Part shown: positions 50,981 through 59,841 of the stretch, piece by piece
Position numbering within the stretch: position 1 is the first letter of the stretch
How the letters are laid out: every line of letters starts with the position of its first letter
Assembly (NCBI GenBank): GCA_046155285.1
Contig: JBJXEA010000017.1
Location: 124,001-188,000, forward strand
DNA length: 64,000 nt
Direction: 5' to 3'
DNA from: CAILHX01 sp046155285
Lineage (GTDB): Bacteria > Pseudomonadota > Gammaproteobacteria > Burkholderiales > Methylophilaceae
Notes under the pieces: generated by a model
Seen by the model: the letters and a program-made list of their open reading frames with translations, nothing else
Databases searched by the model: none
What the model was told of the DNA's origin: nothing
Translations under genes and position numbers: made by a program

Positions 50981-51394
50981 CTATTCAGGCTCTGGCGAAC
51001 CGGTATCGTCAAGCCCGCTTTTTAGCTGCGCTCTTGCTGCGCCAGCCAGCGTTTGATATTTGGCGCGGAACGCATCGAGGTTTTCTTCTTCCAGTTCTTC
51101 CAAATCCAGCAGCGCGTTGTGTGCGCCTTTGGTAGCGCGAATGAGCTCGTCGAGCTTGATTTGAATGGCCTCGGTGTCGCGGTTTTGCGTGTTTTGAATC
51201 AAAAACACCATAAGAAAGGTGATGATGGTGGTACCGGTGTTGATGACCAATTGCCACGTGTCGCTGAAGCCGAAAATTGGCCCGGTGATAATCCACACCG
51301 CAATCACGCCGACGGCGATGGAAAACGTTCGGGGCCGACCGCAGATATGCGCGGTTTTCTTTGCAAATTGAGAATACCAAGTGGCGCTTTGCAT
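50981..51394 (-). CDS. Low-affinity iron permease family protein
   Basis: 137 residues with two membrane segments (TFSIAVGVIAVWIITGPIFG and LVINTGTTIITFLMVFLIQ) followed by QNTQNRDTEAIQIKLDELIRATKGAHNALLDLEELEE. This is the conserved signature of the family named after yeast FET4-like low-affinity iron permease, whose bacterial function is not proven. It is the last gene of the leftward mog-thiL operon, 20 bp after the YkgJ-type gene. Confidence 0.82.
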   Translation of the reverse strand: MQSATWYSQFAKKTAHICGRPRTFSIAVGVIAVWIITGPIFGFSDTWQLVINTGTTIITFLMVFLIQNTQNRDTEAIQIKLDELIRATKGAHNALLDLEELEEENLDAFRAKYQTLAGAARAQLKSGLDDTGSPEPE

Positions 51395-51414
51395 GAGGTT
51401 ATCTCCTTAAAAAA

Positions 51415-52089
51415 CTAAACGATTTTGTTAAACACTGACTCACCTTTATACCAGCGCGATTCCGCAGCTTCATCTGTCAGCGCCAACAGCACCGCCCGTC
51501 CCAAATCATGTCCAGATGCTGCTAGTTTAGCTTGCTGATAGGCGTTTGCAGTACCTTTCATTAGGGCTTCTGACTTCAAGATAACCTCAAGACTTTGTGG
51601 AATGTTTGCACCAGCATCCTCACATTGCTCAACGTCATAGGAGTGTACTTTACGGCAAGCCGCAGGGCGCACGGGGTATATCGAACACAGGTTTTGTTGG
51701 AGGAAAGGGCAAGGGCTGCGATAGTCTGCAATGGAGTGATGTTTTGTCTTGTTTTCGTGGCGCTGCAAACGACTAATGATGTCTTCAAGGCTGTCTGGTG
51801 CTAAATCTTGTAGCGCATGTACGATCTGAAAAACCTCAGGCTCCAACGCTTCAACCCGCACATGGCAACAATGGCTGCAACCTGCTTTGCAGTCGAACTG
51901 CTCACCTTGAGTGATTGCGGTTTGGGTGATGCTATCCACGCCGCGCTGTAGGTTGGCGACGAAAGTAACCGCAAAAGTCTTATTTGGGTTGGCGTTGAGA
52001 TGGTCTAGCGTTGTTTGAGTCACCCTTTCAGTCGCTGCCAGCAAGCTGACGTGTTCCTCGGCACTTAATACGGTGGGGGCTGCGCTCAT
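51415..52089 (-). CDS. YkgJ-family cysteine-cluster protein
   Basis: 224 residues with the zinc/iron-chelating CxxxCxxCC pattern in FDCKAGCSHCCHVRVEALEPEV and CPFLQQNLCSIYPVRPAACRKVHSYD. The fold binds metal in uncharacterised proteins. It starts five bases after pncC and reads on to the iron permease-family gene; co-occurrence with that gene suggests a metal-linked role. Confidence 0.82.
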   Translation of the reverse strand: MSAAPTVLSAEEHVSLLAATERVTQTTLDHLNANPNKTFAVTFVANLQRGVDSITQTAITQGEQFDCKAGCSHCCHVRVEALEPEVFQIVHALQDLAPDSLEDIISRLQRHENKTKHHSIADYRSPCPFLQQNLCSIYPVRPAACRKVHSYDVEQCEDAGANIPQSLEVILKSEALMKGTANAYQQAKLAASGHDLGRAVLLALTDEAAESRWYKGESVFNKIV

Positions 52090-52094
52090 GGCGG

Positions 52095-52589
52095 TTAATG
52101 CAGGAGCAGCAACTCTTTGAAGGCGTGATGCACGGACTGTTTGCGGATGGTTTCTCGGTCACCCGAGAAATGTCTGGTTTCGCTGTTGATTTTGCCCGTC
52201 ACGTCCGCCCAAGCAAAACACACAGTTCCCACTGGTTTTTCGGGCGTTCCGCCGTCAGGTCCGGCGATGCCGGTGATGGCGATAGCGATTTGGGCGCGGC
52301 TGTGTTGAAGCGCCCCCAGCGACATTTCGCGGGCGGTTTCTTCGCTCACTGCGCCGTGTTGTTCTATCGTCACAGCAGATACGTCCAGCATCTCCACTTT
52401 GGCTTCGTTACTATAAGTGACGAAGCCGCACTCAACCCAAGCGGAGCTTCCCGCAATCGCGGTGGCGTATTGTGCGGCCATGCCGCCGGTGCAGGATTCT
52501 GCCAGCGCCAGCGTCCAGCCTTTGTGTCGCAATGCGGCGCCCATTTCTACAGCCAAATTAAGCAAAGTGGAATCGTTTACGACAGCCAT
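52095..52589 (-). CDS. pncC: Nicotinamide-nucleotide amidohydrolase (CinA C-terminal type)
   Basis: 164 residues, standalone CinA C-domain. LALAESCTGGMAAQYATAIAGSSAWVECGFVTYSN and AIAITGIAGPDGGTPEKPVGTVCFAWA are diagnostic. It deamidates NMN to nicotinic acid mononucleotide in NAD salvage. The start overlaps pgpA by 13 bases. Confidence 0.93.
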   Translation of the reverse strand: MAVVNDSTLLNLAVEMGAALRHKGWTLALAESCTGGMAAQYATAIAGSSAWVECGFVTYSNEAKVEMLDVSAVTIEQHGAVSEETAREMSLGALQHSRAQIAIAITGIAGPDGGTPEKPVGTVCFAWADVTGKINSETRHFSGDRETIRKQSVHHAFKELLLLH

Positions 52590-53050
52590 TGCAGTCCTTT
52601 CAAGACGAGTAGCGCATAGATGGCGGCCAGTATGTCATCAAACATCACGCCGAAGCCGCCTTTGAGTTTTGCGTCACACTGTTTTATCGGAAATGGCTTC
52701 CAGATGTCGAACAGGCGAAACAACGCAAAGCTCAGCCCTATCCACAGCGCGGTGCGCGGCATCAACGCCAGTATCAACCACATGGCGACCATTTCATCCC
52801 ACACCATGCTGCCGTGATCGGCAACACCCAAAGCTTTCCCAGTCACATCGCAGCACCACACGCCAATTACAAACAGCAGGCCAAGAGCGATGAAAGTAGG
52901 AGCGAGAGCGCTGGCAGGAATGAGTAAAAACAGGGGAATCGCGGCCAACGAACCCGCCGTGCCTGGGGCTTTGGGAAACAAACCGCTACCAAAGCCTAGC
53001 GCTAAATAATGCGCGGGATGGCGAATCAGGAACTTGAGATTAGGGTTCAT
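52577..53050 (-). CDS. pgpA: Phosphatidylglycerophosphatase A
   Basis: 157 residues. HPAHYLALGFGSGLFPKAPGTAGSLAAIP is the PgpA signature; KALGVADHGSMVWDEMVAMW holds the acidic active-site residues; hydrophobic helices make it an inner membrane protein. It removes phosphate from phosphatidylglycerol phosphate. It overlaps thiL upstream and pncC downstream, an arrangement widely conserved. Confidence 0.93.
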   Translation of the reverse strand: MNPNLKFLIRHPAHYLALGFGSGLFPKAPGTAGSLAAIPLFLLIPASALAPTFIALGLLFVIGVWCCDVTGKALGVADHGSMVWDEMVAMWLILALMPRTALWIGLSFALFRLFDIWKPFPIKQCDAKLKGGFGVMFDDILAAIYALLVLKGLQWLS

Positions 53051-54059
53051 GCGGGAGGGGGGCTTCAGCGCTTATTTCTTGTTGTGCCGGCAAGGCCACC
53101 AAAGGCGGCTCGGCAAAATGGTCATAGCCTTTGCCCTCATAGACGATAGGATTGTTGTACACGTCCAGCAGACGGATGCCGGGGCTGGAGGTGATTTTGC
53201 CGATGCGTGTGAGCTTGATTTTGAGCTTTTCGCCTATCATTCTAATCTGGTCATCCAGCCGCGCTGGTGCGGTGAAGCATAGTTCATAGTCTTCGCCGCC
53301 CGCCAGCAGGCAATGGCGGCCTATGTCTTCAGTCATAAATGCCGACACCAAAGTTGAACGTGGAATGAGGTCGAACATAAGGTCAGCGCCGAAACCAGAG
53401 CGTTGCAGAATGTGGCCGAGGTCGGCCAGCAAGCCGTCGGAAATGTCTATCGCCGCAGTGGCACGGCCACGCAGCGCCAAGCCCAACTCTGCGGGCGGTT
53501 GTGGGCTGTGCAACGCGGCGATGCAGGATTCCAAGCCGTCTCTATCCACAATCCCACGCAGCGCGGCCAAGCCCAATGCAGCATTGCCGAGCTGGCCGGA
53601 GACCCAAATATCGTCCTTAAATTTTGCGCCATCGCGCCGCAAAGCGTCTCCGCGCGGGATGTCGCCCATGATGGTGATGCTAATCGCAAGGCTGCCACGC
53701 GTGGTGTCGCCACCAATCAAATCCACCCCAAAGCGCTGTGCGCAGTCGAAAAAGCCTTCAGAAAATTCTTTTAGCCAAGCGTCATCAATACGAGGCAGTG
53801 ATAGCGCTAGCGTTGCCCAATGCGGGTTAGCGCCCATCGCCGCCATATCAGAAATATTCACCGCCAGCGCTTTCCAACCCAGCAAGCGGGGATCGGCATC
53901 AGGGAAAAAATGCGTACCTTCCACCAGCATGTCGGTAGAAACGGCGAGTTCCATGCCTGCACCTACGGTCAGCAATGCCGCATCGTCGCCAACACCCAAT
54001 GTGGTGCGTGGCGTACCGCGGGTGAAATATTTGGCGATGAGGTCGAATTCAGGGGTCAT
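53040..54059 (-). CDS. thiL: Thiamine-monophosphate kinase
   Basis: 339 residues. PurM-like fold: GVGDDAALLTVGAGMELAVSTDMLVEGTHF, MAAMGANPHWATLALSLP and DLIGGDTTRGSLAISITIMG. It makes thiamine pyrophosphate from thiamine phosphate with ATP. The start overlaps the stop of mog by four bases (ATGA), and it reads into pgpA. Confidence 0.95.
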   Translation of the reverse strand: MTPEFDLIAKYFTRGTPRTTLGVGDDAALLTVGAGMELAVSTDMLVEGTHFFPDADPRLLGWKALAVNISDMAAMGANPHWATLALSLPRIDDAWLKEFSEGFFDCAQRFGVDLIGGDTTRGSLAISITIMGDIPRGDALRRDGAKFKDDIWVSGQLGNAALGLAALRGIVDRDGLESCIAALHSPQPPAELGLALRGRATAAIDISDGLLADLGHILQRSGFGADLMFDLIPRSTLVSAFMTEDIGRHCLLAGGEDYELCFTAPARLDDQIRMIGEKLKIKLTRIGKITSSPGIRLLDVYNNPIVYEGKGYDHFAEPPLVALPAQQEISAEAPLPHEP

Positions 54060-54649
54060 TCTTTACTTGGTTTCTGTGCCGTTTTCGGGCGAAACGCCTT
54101 CACCACAGTCTCATGAGTTTCGATATAAGGGGCGCCTATTAAATCCAAACAATACGGCACAGCCGCAAAAATGCCGTGAACTTTTTGAGTGCCGTCCTCG
54201 TCTTTCAAGCCTTCCAGCGTTTGCGCGATGGATTTTGGTTGTCCAGGAAGATTAATAATCAAGCATTGCTTGCGTATCACCGCGACTTGGCGTGACAAAA
54301 TGGCCGTGGCGACGAAATTCAGGCTAATCTGCCGCATCTGTTCACCAAAACCGGGCATCTCGCGGTCAGCTACTGCCAACGTGGCTTCTGGGGTTACGTC
54401 GCGTACCGCAGGACCAGTACCGCCGGTGGTCAAAACCAGATTGCAGCCTTCATGGTCCACCAAATCCTTGAGCGTAGATTCTATTTCTGCCTGATCATCG
54501 GGGATAATGCGGCTGACTTCTTGCCAAGGCGTAACAAGCGCGGTATTCAGCCAGTCACGCAGACTGGGAACACCTTTGTCGTCATATATTCCTTGCGAGG
54601 CGCGGTCGCTAATGCTGACCAAGCCGATTTTAATGAATTGTTTCGTCAT
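54056..54649 (-). CDS. mog: Molybdopterin adenylyltransferase
   Basis: 197 residues. IGLVSISDRASQGIYDDKGVPSL at the start and LVLTTGGTGPAVRDVTPEATLAVADREMPGFGEQMR are the MogA signatures. It adenylates molybdopterin before molybdenum insertion. First gene of a leftward operon ending at 50981; a divergent PDZ gene begins 90 bp away. Confidence 0.94.
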   Translation of the reverse strand: MTKQFIKIGLVSISDRASQGIYDDKGVPSLRDWLNTALVTPWQEVSRIIPDDQAEIESTLKDLVDHEGCNLVLTTGGTGPAVRDVTPEATLAVADREMPGFGEQMRQISLNFVATAILSRQVAVIRKQCLIINLPGQPKSIAQTLEGLKDEDGTQKVHGIFAAVPYCLDLIGAPYIETHETVVKAFRPKTAQKPSKE

Positions 54650-54738
54650 TGTTATGTCACAGTGCCGGATAAGGTTTTATCATACCATCGCCGTGCCGCA
54701 AGGCTCATCATCCGGGATTAACTAACGAAAGGCATGAC

Positions 54739-55482
54739 ATGCAACACTTAAAAAATGGGTTATTAGCACTGTTATTAGTAGGCTTCACTGCCCATCTAGC
54801 ACTGGCCGACGAGCCAAAATCCGACAACCCTTACACACAAAATTATAAAGAGCGTTCTACAGCCAAGAAACCCTCTACTGAAGCGCCACGCGTGTTTCGC
54901 GGCACTAGTCGTGAAGGAGATTATCAACGCTTGCTGGAAGACGGCTACGACCAGCTAGGGTCTTCCAGCTTTCAAACCGGAGACGTTGATCCAGAGCTGT
55001 TGAGCGGACACGCACAAAAAATCCATGCCAATTTAGCCTTGGTGTACACCACCAGCTTAGGCAAAGAGTCTGTAGATGCCAAGATTGCAACGGCCAAGGC
55101 AAAAGCCCTGAAAAAGGCCAAACCAGATGCCGAGAAAACGGAAGGCGAAGGCCTGTTGATGGAATTTCCTGAGCAACTCTATGACTACTACGCTACGTTT
55201 TGGGTGAAGTTGCCTCCTCCAGTGCTGGGCTTGCATGTAAGCGACCGTAAAGAAGACGACGATCAGCCCGGTGTGCCAGTGGTGGCCATCATTAAAGGCT
55301 CTCCCGCTGCTGCTGCCGACATTCGCAAAGACGACGTAGTGCTGAAAATCGCCGATGTGGCGGCTAATAATGGCGACACTTTTGTGCAGACGGTACGCGG
55401 CAATGCAGGAAAAACGGTTGAAATCCTTTTGTTACGAGAAGATGTGCTGGTATCAAAAATGGTAACGCTCAACCCGAAATAA
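54739..55482 (+). CDS. Exported PDZ-domain protein
   Basis: 247 residues. Signal peptide MQHLKNGLLALLLVGFTAHLALA, then a Lys-rich low-complexity part. Residues ~175-245 are a PDZ domain (LGLHVSDRKEDDDQPGVPVVAIIKGSPAAAADIRKDDVVLKI...). There is no protease domain, so it likely binds C-termini or serves as a scaffold in the periplasm. It is followed at 12 bp by a small conserved hypothetical gene. Confidence 0.85.
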   Translation: MQHLKNGLLALLLVGFTAHLALADEPKSDNPYTQNYKERSTAKKPSTEAPRVFRGTSREGDYQRLLEDGYDQLGSSSFQTGDVDPELLSGHAQKIHANLALVYTTSLGKESVDAKIATAKAKALKKAKPDAEKTEGEGLLMEFPEQLYDYYATFWVKLPPPVLGLHVSDRKEDDDQPGVPVVAIIKGSPAAAADIRKDDVVLKIADVAANNGDTFVQTVRGNAGKTVEILLLREDVLVSKMVTLNPK

Positions 55483-55494
55483 AGACTGGGAAAC

Positions 55495-55740
55495 ATGAAA
55501 GAGTCTCTGAAAACAGCCGTGGAATATGCCTTGGCGGGCGAGTGGGATGCTTCGCACAAAATTGCGCAGGAGTTCAGCGACACTATGGCGAACTGGATAC
55601 ATGCGGTGTTGCACAAGATAGAGGGTGATGCGTCGAATAGCCGTTATTGGTATGCGCGTAGCAATGGTCATAGTTATGAGGATTTTGCCAGCTCGCAGGA
55701 GGAGCTCAAGGAGATTCTGCGGCGCTTAGAAAGCGCTTGA
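55495..55740 (+). CDS. Conserved small hypothetical protein (81 aa)
   Basis: 81 residues, helical, with AGEWDASHKIAQEFSDTMANWIHAVLHKIEGDASNSRYWYARSNG. The HxAH/Trp-Tyr pattern occurs in many proteobacterial small proteins of unknown function. AGACTGGGAAAC precedes the ATG. Follows the PDZ gene in the same direction. Confidence 0.75.
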   Translation: MKESLKTAVEYALAGEWDASHKIAQEFSDTMANWIHAVLHKIEGDASNSRYWYARSNGHSYEDFASSQEELKEILRRLESA

Positions 55741-55809
55741 AGATTTAGCTACGCGTCAACCTGTATCAGCCTATGATGGGTTCTTGTTAGCAAACCCAAG
55801 GAGAACGTG

Positions 55810-55935
55810 ATGGCTAAAGGTCAGGTACGTGGTAACAAGGAAGCAAAGAAACCCAAGAAGGATAAACAGGTGGTGGTGCCGAGCGCCACTTTCATCGCAT
55901 CACAAAAGGCTGCGTTGCCGCATAAACCAAAGTAA
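55810..55935 (+). CDS. 41-residue Lys-rich protein
   Basis: MAKGQVRGNKEAKKPKKDKQ then VVVPSATFIASQKAALPHKPK, 41 residues, pI very high. AAGGAG lies five to ten bases before the ATG, a strong ribosome site. Small basic proteins beginning MAKGQ/MSKGQ-x-R-x-NKE are recurrent in proteobacteria. Function unknown; possibly nucleic-acid associated. Confidence 0.65.
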   Translation: MAKGQVRGNKEAKKPKKDKQVVVPSATFIASQKAALPHKPK

Positions 55936-56592
55936 TTGCAAAATTTCAGACTACAAATTTATCCTTTAGTGAGGCGAGTATTGCTATGCGCGACGCTGCT
56001 GACCTTTCCGTTGATTGCTATGGCGACTGAAGAACCCAAGTTTGTAGTTCTGGAAAAATCCGAAGCTTTTGAGCTGCGTCAGTACCACGCTATGGTGCTG
56101 GCCGAGGTAGAAGTGGAGGGTGACCTAGACGAGTCTTCCAGCAAGGGTTTTCGCCTGATTGCCGATTATATCTTTGGTAACAACACCGCTAAATCTGGCA
56201 GCAGCGAGAAGATCGCCATGACGACCCCTGTCACGGTAGTGCCGAAATCAGAGAAGATTGCCATGACCGCGCCGGTGACTGTTGAACAAGGCGCTGACAA
56301 ATGGCGCATGCACTTTGTCATGCCCAGCCAATACACCCTGCAAACCCTGCCCACCCCCAACAACCCGCGGGTGAGCTTGCGAGAAGTGCCACCCAAGAAG
56401 GTGGCGGTGGTGACATTCTCCGGCTGGGTGAGCGAAGAGAAAAACGCCAGCAAGACCGCAGAGTTGCTCGCCTGGATGGCGAGCAAGAAACTCAAACCCA
56501 TCGGCACACCAGAACTGGCCCGCTATAACCCGCCGTGGACCTTGCCTTTCTTCAGGCGCAACGAGGTGATGGTGGAGTATGGTTCAGAATAG
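55936..56592 (+). CDS. SOUL-family haem-binding protein, exported
   Basis: 218 residues of the SOUL family. FELRQYHAMVLAEVEVEGDLDESSSKGFRLIADYIFG and two repeats of KIAMT(T/A)PVTV are typical. A hydrophobic leader (RRVLLCATLLTFPLIAMA) suggests export. No ATG precedes this leader in frame; a TTG directly after the stop of the 41-residue gene is taken as the start, so the two are probably read together. Haem binding is from the family only. Confidence 0.85.
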   Translation: MQNFRLQIYPLVRRVLLCATLLTFPLIAMATEEPKFVVLEKSEAFELRQYHAMVLAEVEVEGDLDESSSKGFRLIADYIFGNNTAKSGSSEKIAMTTPVTVVPKSEKIAMTAPVTVEQGADKWRMHFVMPSQYTLQTLPTPNNPRVSLREVPPKKVAVVTFSGWVSEEKNASKTAELLAWMASKKLKPIGTPELARYNPPWTLPFFRRNEVMVEYGSE

Positions 56593-56636
56593 CGAGATGA
56601 CAGTCATCGCCACCTCGCCTTTCTGAACAAGAAAAA

Positions 56637-57383
56637 TTAGCGCCTTCCACCAGAAATAAACAGTGATTCGCCGGTAATCCAGGAGGAATCCTGTGAGGCG
56701 AAAAACACTACTGCCGGGGCAATATCTTCAGGCTGACCGATGCGACCAAGAGGCGTAATCGAGGCCATGTATTCGCTGTTGGCGATAAAGCCGGTGGCAT
56801 GCAGACCTTCTGTTTCTACCATCCCAGGATTAATAGAGTTGATACGAATCTTGCGTGGAGCCAACTCAGTGGCGAGCGAACGCGTGATTGCGTCGACGGC
56901 ACCTTTAGTGGCGCTATACACGGATAAGCCTGCAAGTCCCATGGTGCTGACCACCGAACTGATGTTGATGATGCTACCACCCCCGGTATTGAAATGTTTG
57001 ACGGCTTCTTGCGTGCTTAAGACTAGGCCAAGCACATTCAAATTCATCTGTTTGTGGAAATGTTCTTCTGTGATTTCCTCCAGAGGTGCGGGGTTGTAGA
57101 TGCCAGCGTTGTTGACCAGTATATCAATGGCACCGAAAGCGTTTTTTGAAGCGGTGAACAAGCGTTCAATATCTGCCTTTTGCGACATGTCAGCCTTAAC
57201 CGCAACTGCTTTGCCGCCGCCTCTGACGATTTCAGCGACTACCTGATTGGCTGCGTCCTGACTTGATGAATAGTTCACTACCACTGCGGCACCTTCTGCT
57301 GCGAGATGTTTGGCGATAGAGGCCCCTATGCCTTTGGATGCCCCGGTAACGACTGCTACTTTTCCTGCTAGTTTCTGACTCAT
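56637..57383 (-). CDS. Short-chain dehydrogenase/reductase
   Basis: 248 residues. Cofactor loop VTGASKGIGASIA, structural NNAG in ILVNNAGIYNP, catalytic Ser in IINISSVVSTMG, and Tyr-x3-Lys in SVYSATKGAVDAI. Likely 3-oxoacyl-type or glucose dehydrogenase-like; the substrate cannot be told. It is divergent from a LysR regulator, which probably controls it. Confidence 0.9.
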   Translation of the reverse strand: MSQKLAGKVAVVTGASKGIGASIAKHLAAEGAAVVVNYSSSQDAANQVVAEIVRGGGKAVAVKADMSQKADIERLFTASKNAFGAIDILVNNAGIYNPAPLEEITEEHFHKQMNLNVLGLVLSTQEAVKHFNTGGGSIINISSVVSTMGLAGLSVYSATKGAVDAITRSLATELAPRKIRINSINPGMVETEGLHATGFIANSEYMASITPLGRIGQPEDIAPAVVFFASQDSSWITGESLFISGGRR

Positions 57384-57530
57384 GATGTTGCTCCTTTAAT
57401 TAAAAAATGGGTGATTCGGAATTTAGCGTTTCGTTTGAACCGCTAAACAGTGGAGCCAGTATATTTGTATATTTATACGGGATAAATAATGTAATATTAG
57501 AAATACTGTATAGAATTGCTGGACAATAAA

Positions 57531-58472
57531 ATGGATAGATTTGATGCCATGCAGGCATTTGCTAGGGTAGTGGAGCTGAATGGCTTCACTAAAGCCGCGC
57601 TGTCGCTGAATATTCCTAAAGCAACGCTTTCTGCCCAAGTGCTTGCACTTGAAAAACACCTGAACGTCAAACTTCTGCACCGCACTACGCGCCATGTCAG
57701 TGTGACCAAGGAGGGTGCAGCCTACTATGAGCGTGCGATTCGACTGCTTAATGACCTAGAAGAAACCGAAGCCGCGGTTGGACAAGCAAGCCGTTCCTAT
57801 ACCGGGCGACTGCGTGTTGACACTTCCGGCACCCTAGGGCGCCAGATTATCGTACCCGCCCTGAAAGATTTTTTTCTTCGTTATCCCGATATTGATCTGG
57901 AAATAGGCTGTACCGACAGAACGGTGGATTTGCTTCAAGAGGGCATTGACTGCGCTATCCGTGGCGGCATGCCGATTGATGATTCACTGGTGGCGCGTAA
58001 GTTGATCGAGACCCAACCTATCACCTGTGCTACCCAAACCTATCTCGACCAGAACGGTACGCCGGAGACGCTGGAAGCGCTGAAAGCTCACATGGTGGTG
58101 AATTATTTCTCGCCCAGAACCGGCAGAATTAATGGTTTTAACTATCTGCAAGACAGTGAAAAAGTCACCGTCTATGGCCGGCGCAGGGTGACCTTGAATG
58201 ACATTGATGCCTGCCAGTCAGCGGCACTGGCGGATATCGGAATTGTGCAGTTACCTTATTTTTCTGTTAGAGACCAAATCAGGACAGGCAGGTTGAAAAG
58301 AATACTGACCTCATTTCCGACTGAGAGACTTCCAATCTATGTCGTCTATCTGCAAAACAGGCACCTTTCGGCCAACGTCAGGGCATTTGTGGACTGGGTG
58401 GTAGAGCTGTTTGAGAAAGAACAAAAAATCTATATGGAAAATAGCGGTGTGGCTCAGGGTACTTGTTTCTGA
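57531..58472 (+). CDS. LysR-family transcriptional regulator
   Basis: 313 residues. N-terminal winged HTH (MDRFDAMQAFARVVELNGFTKAALSLNIPKATLS, ALEKHLNVKLLHRTTRHVSVT) then a periplasmic-binding-protein-like effector domain (LEIGCTDRTVDLLQEGIDCAIRGG). Divergent from the SDR gene with 147 bp between, a classic arrangement for autoregulation and target control. ATG 57531 gives the usual LysR start; an earlier ATG lies five codons upstream. Confidence 0.92.
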   Translation: MDRFDAMQAFARVVELNGFTKAALSLNIPKATLSAQVLALEKHLNVKLLHRTTRHVSVTKEGAAYYERAIRLLNDLEETEAAVGQASRSYTGRLRVDTSGTLGRQIIVPALKDFFLRYPDIDLEIGCTDRTVDLLQEGIDCAIRGGMPIDDSLVARKLIETQPITCATQTYLDQNGTPETLEALKAHMVVNYFSPRTGRINGFNYLQDSEKVTVYGRRRVTLNDIDACQSAALADIGIVQLPYFSVRDQIRTGRLKRILTSFPTERLPIYVVYLQNRHLSANVRAFVDWVVELFEKEQKIYMENSGVAQGTCF

Positions 58473-58646
58473 ACGATTACCGGTTTCATTAACAAGGGGC
58501 GCGTTACAATTGCTCTCGTTAGTGCAGTGAATAAGGCAGTAGGCTTGGCTTCAAGCTGATGAGTCATCGTTGACCTAGTGCGACTCTGCCGATATAGATT
58601 AGGCGCACTAACCATTCACTTTAACCCCTCAATTACAAGGCAAGTC

Positions 58647-58976
58647 ATGAGCAACGTCAGCATAGAACACAATCCCCCTAACACCCGTCTTGAAGCGCTT
58701 GGCGTTTTCAAATGGTCAACTTGGCAGAAGGAAGTCGCGGTCTTTCCCTGGCATTTCTTGGAAGAAGAAATCGCCTACATTCTGGAGGGTGAGTGCGTCA
58801 TCACCCCAGAGGGCGCTGAGCCTATCAGCTTCGGTAAAGGCGATTTGGTGACCTTTCCCGCAGGCATGAAGTGTAGTTGGGAAGTGCGCCAGCCATTGCA
58901 TAAACACTACCGCCTTGATGGCAGTAAGCTGACGCAGATCGCGCGTCGCATAAGGTTTTTTTTGGGGCTTAAGTAA
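58647..58976 (+). CDS. Cupin-domain protein (DUF861-like)
   Basis: 109 residues with a small cupin barrel: TWQKEVAVFPWHFLEEEIAYILEGECVITPEGAEPISFGKGDLVTFPAGMKCSWEV. The metal-ligand histidines of enzymatic cupins are mostly replaced (HFLEEE), as in the DUF861 group. A GCAAG site precedes the ATG. Function unknown. The ~170 bp upstream hold no gene. Confidence 0.85.
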   Translation: MSNVSIEHNPPNTRLEALGVFKWSTWQKEVAVFPWHFLEEEIAYILEGECVITPEGAEPISFGKGDLVTFPAGMKCSWEVRQPLHKHYRLDGSKLTQIARRIRFFLGLK

Positions 58977-59063
58977 CTATTACTGGCACATTTATAAACC
59001 TAGGCAGGGGTTGTACAATGTCACCTTTCACAGTTATTAACTTACTTTCCCAAGGAATTTCTC

Positions 59064-59801
59064 ATGATTATCCAAAGCCACACTGTTGACCTTCCCACGC
59101 CTACCGGCACCATGCGTACCTATGTGCATCGCCCGGCTGGGGATGGCAAATATCCCGCGATTCTGTTTTATTCTGAAATCTTTCAGCAAACCGGACCGAT
59201 TGAGCGTGCAGCGCGGCTGATGGCGGGGTATGGCTATGCAGTGCTGGTACCGGAGGTGTTCCATGAGTTGAACCCTATCGGCACGGTGCTTGGGTATGAC
59301 GATGTCGGACGCGACAAAGGTAATGCGGATAAGGCCGCCAAAGATGTGCAAGGCTACGACAGCGATAACGCGGCGATGATTGCCTATGTGAAAATGCAGA
59401 CTTGGAGCGATGGTAACGTAGGCGCGATGGGTTTCTGTATCGGCGGCCATCTAGCTTTTCGCGCGGCGCTGCAACCGGAAGTGAAAGCGACTGCGTGTTT
59501 CTACGCCACCGATTTGCACACCACTATCATCCCCAACAAGCCCGGTCAGCACAGCATGGAGCGTTTGGGCGACATCAAGGGCGAATTGTTGATGATCTGG
59601 GGCAAGCAAGATCCGCATATCCCTGCGGCTGGCCGCGCTGAAGTTTATGCCAAGCTATCCGCCGCCAATCTCACTTTTACTTGGCACGAGTTCAACGCCC
59701 AGCACGCTTTTATGCGTGACGAAGGCGAGCGTTTTGATCCACAAGTGGCGATGACGGGTTATCAGTTGGCGCTACAGTTATTTGGGCGCACTCTGGCCTG
59801 A
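59064..59801 (+). CDS. Dienelactone hydrolase family protein
   Basis: 245 residues, alpha/beta hydrolase. Nucleophile Cys in GAMGFCIGGHLAFRAAL (G-x-C-x-G-G), Asp in LMIWGKQDPHIPAAGRA and His in FNAQHAFMRD form the Cys-Asp-His triad of dienelactone hydrolases. Start MIIQSHTVDLPTPTGTMRTYVHRP is usual for the family. Substrate not determinable. Confidence 0.92.
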   Translation: MIIQSHTVDLPTPTGTMRTYVHRPAGDGKYPAILFYSEIFQQTGPIERAARLMAGYGYAVLVPEVFHELNPIGTVLGYDDVGRDKGNADKAAKDVQGYDSDNAAMIAYVKMQTWSDGNVGAMGFCIGGHLAFRAALQPEVKATACFYATDLHTTIIPNKPGQHSMERLGDIKGELLMIWGKQDPHIPAAGRAEVYAKLSAANLTFTWHEFNAQHAFMRDEGERFDPQVAMTGYQLALQLFGRTLA

Positions 59802-59813
59802 GCGCTATTTTGT

Positions 59814-59841
59814 AAAGCGGGTAGTCTGTGCTGCCCGCTTT
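59814..59841. terminator. Bidirectional terminator between hydrolase and protease genes
   Basis: Stem AAAGCGGGTAG, loop TCTGTG, CTGCCCGCTTT with one G-U pair, at the point where two genes converge. Its right edge overlaps the protease stop codon by two bases. Confidence 0.75.
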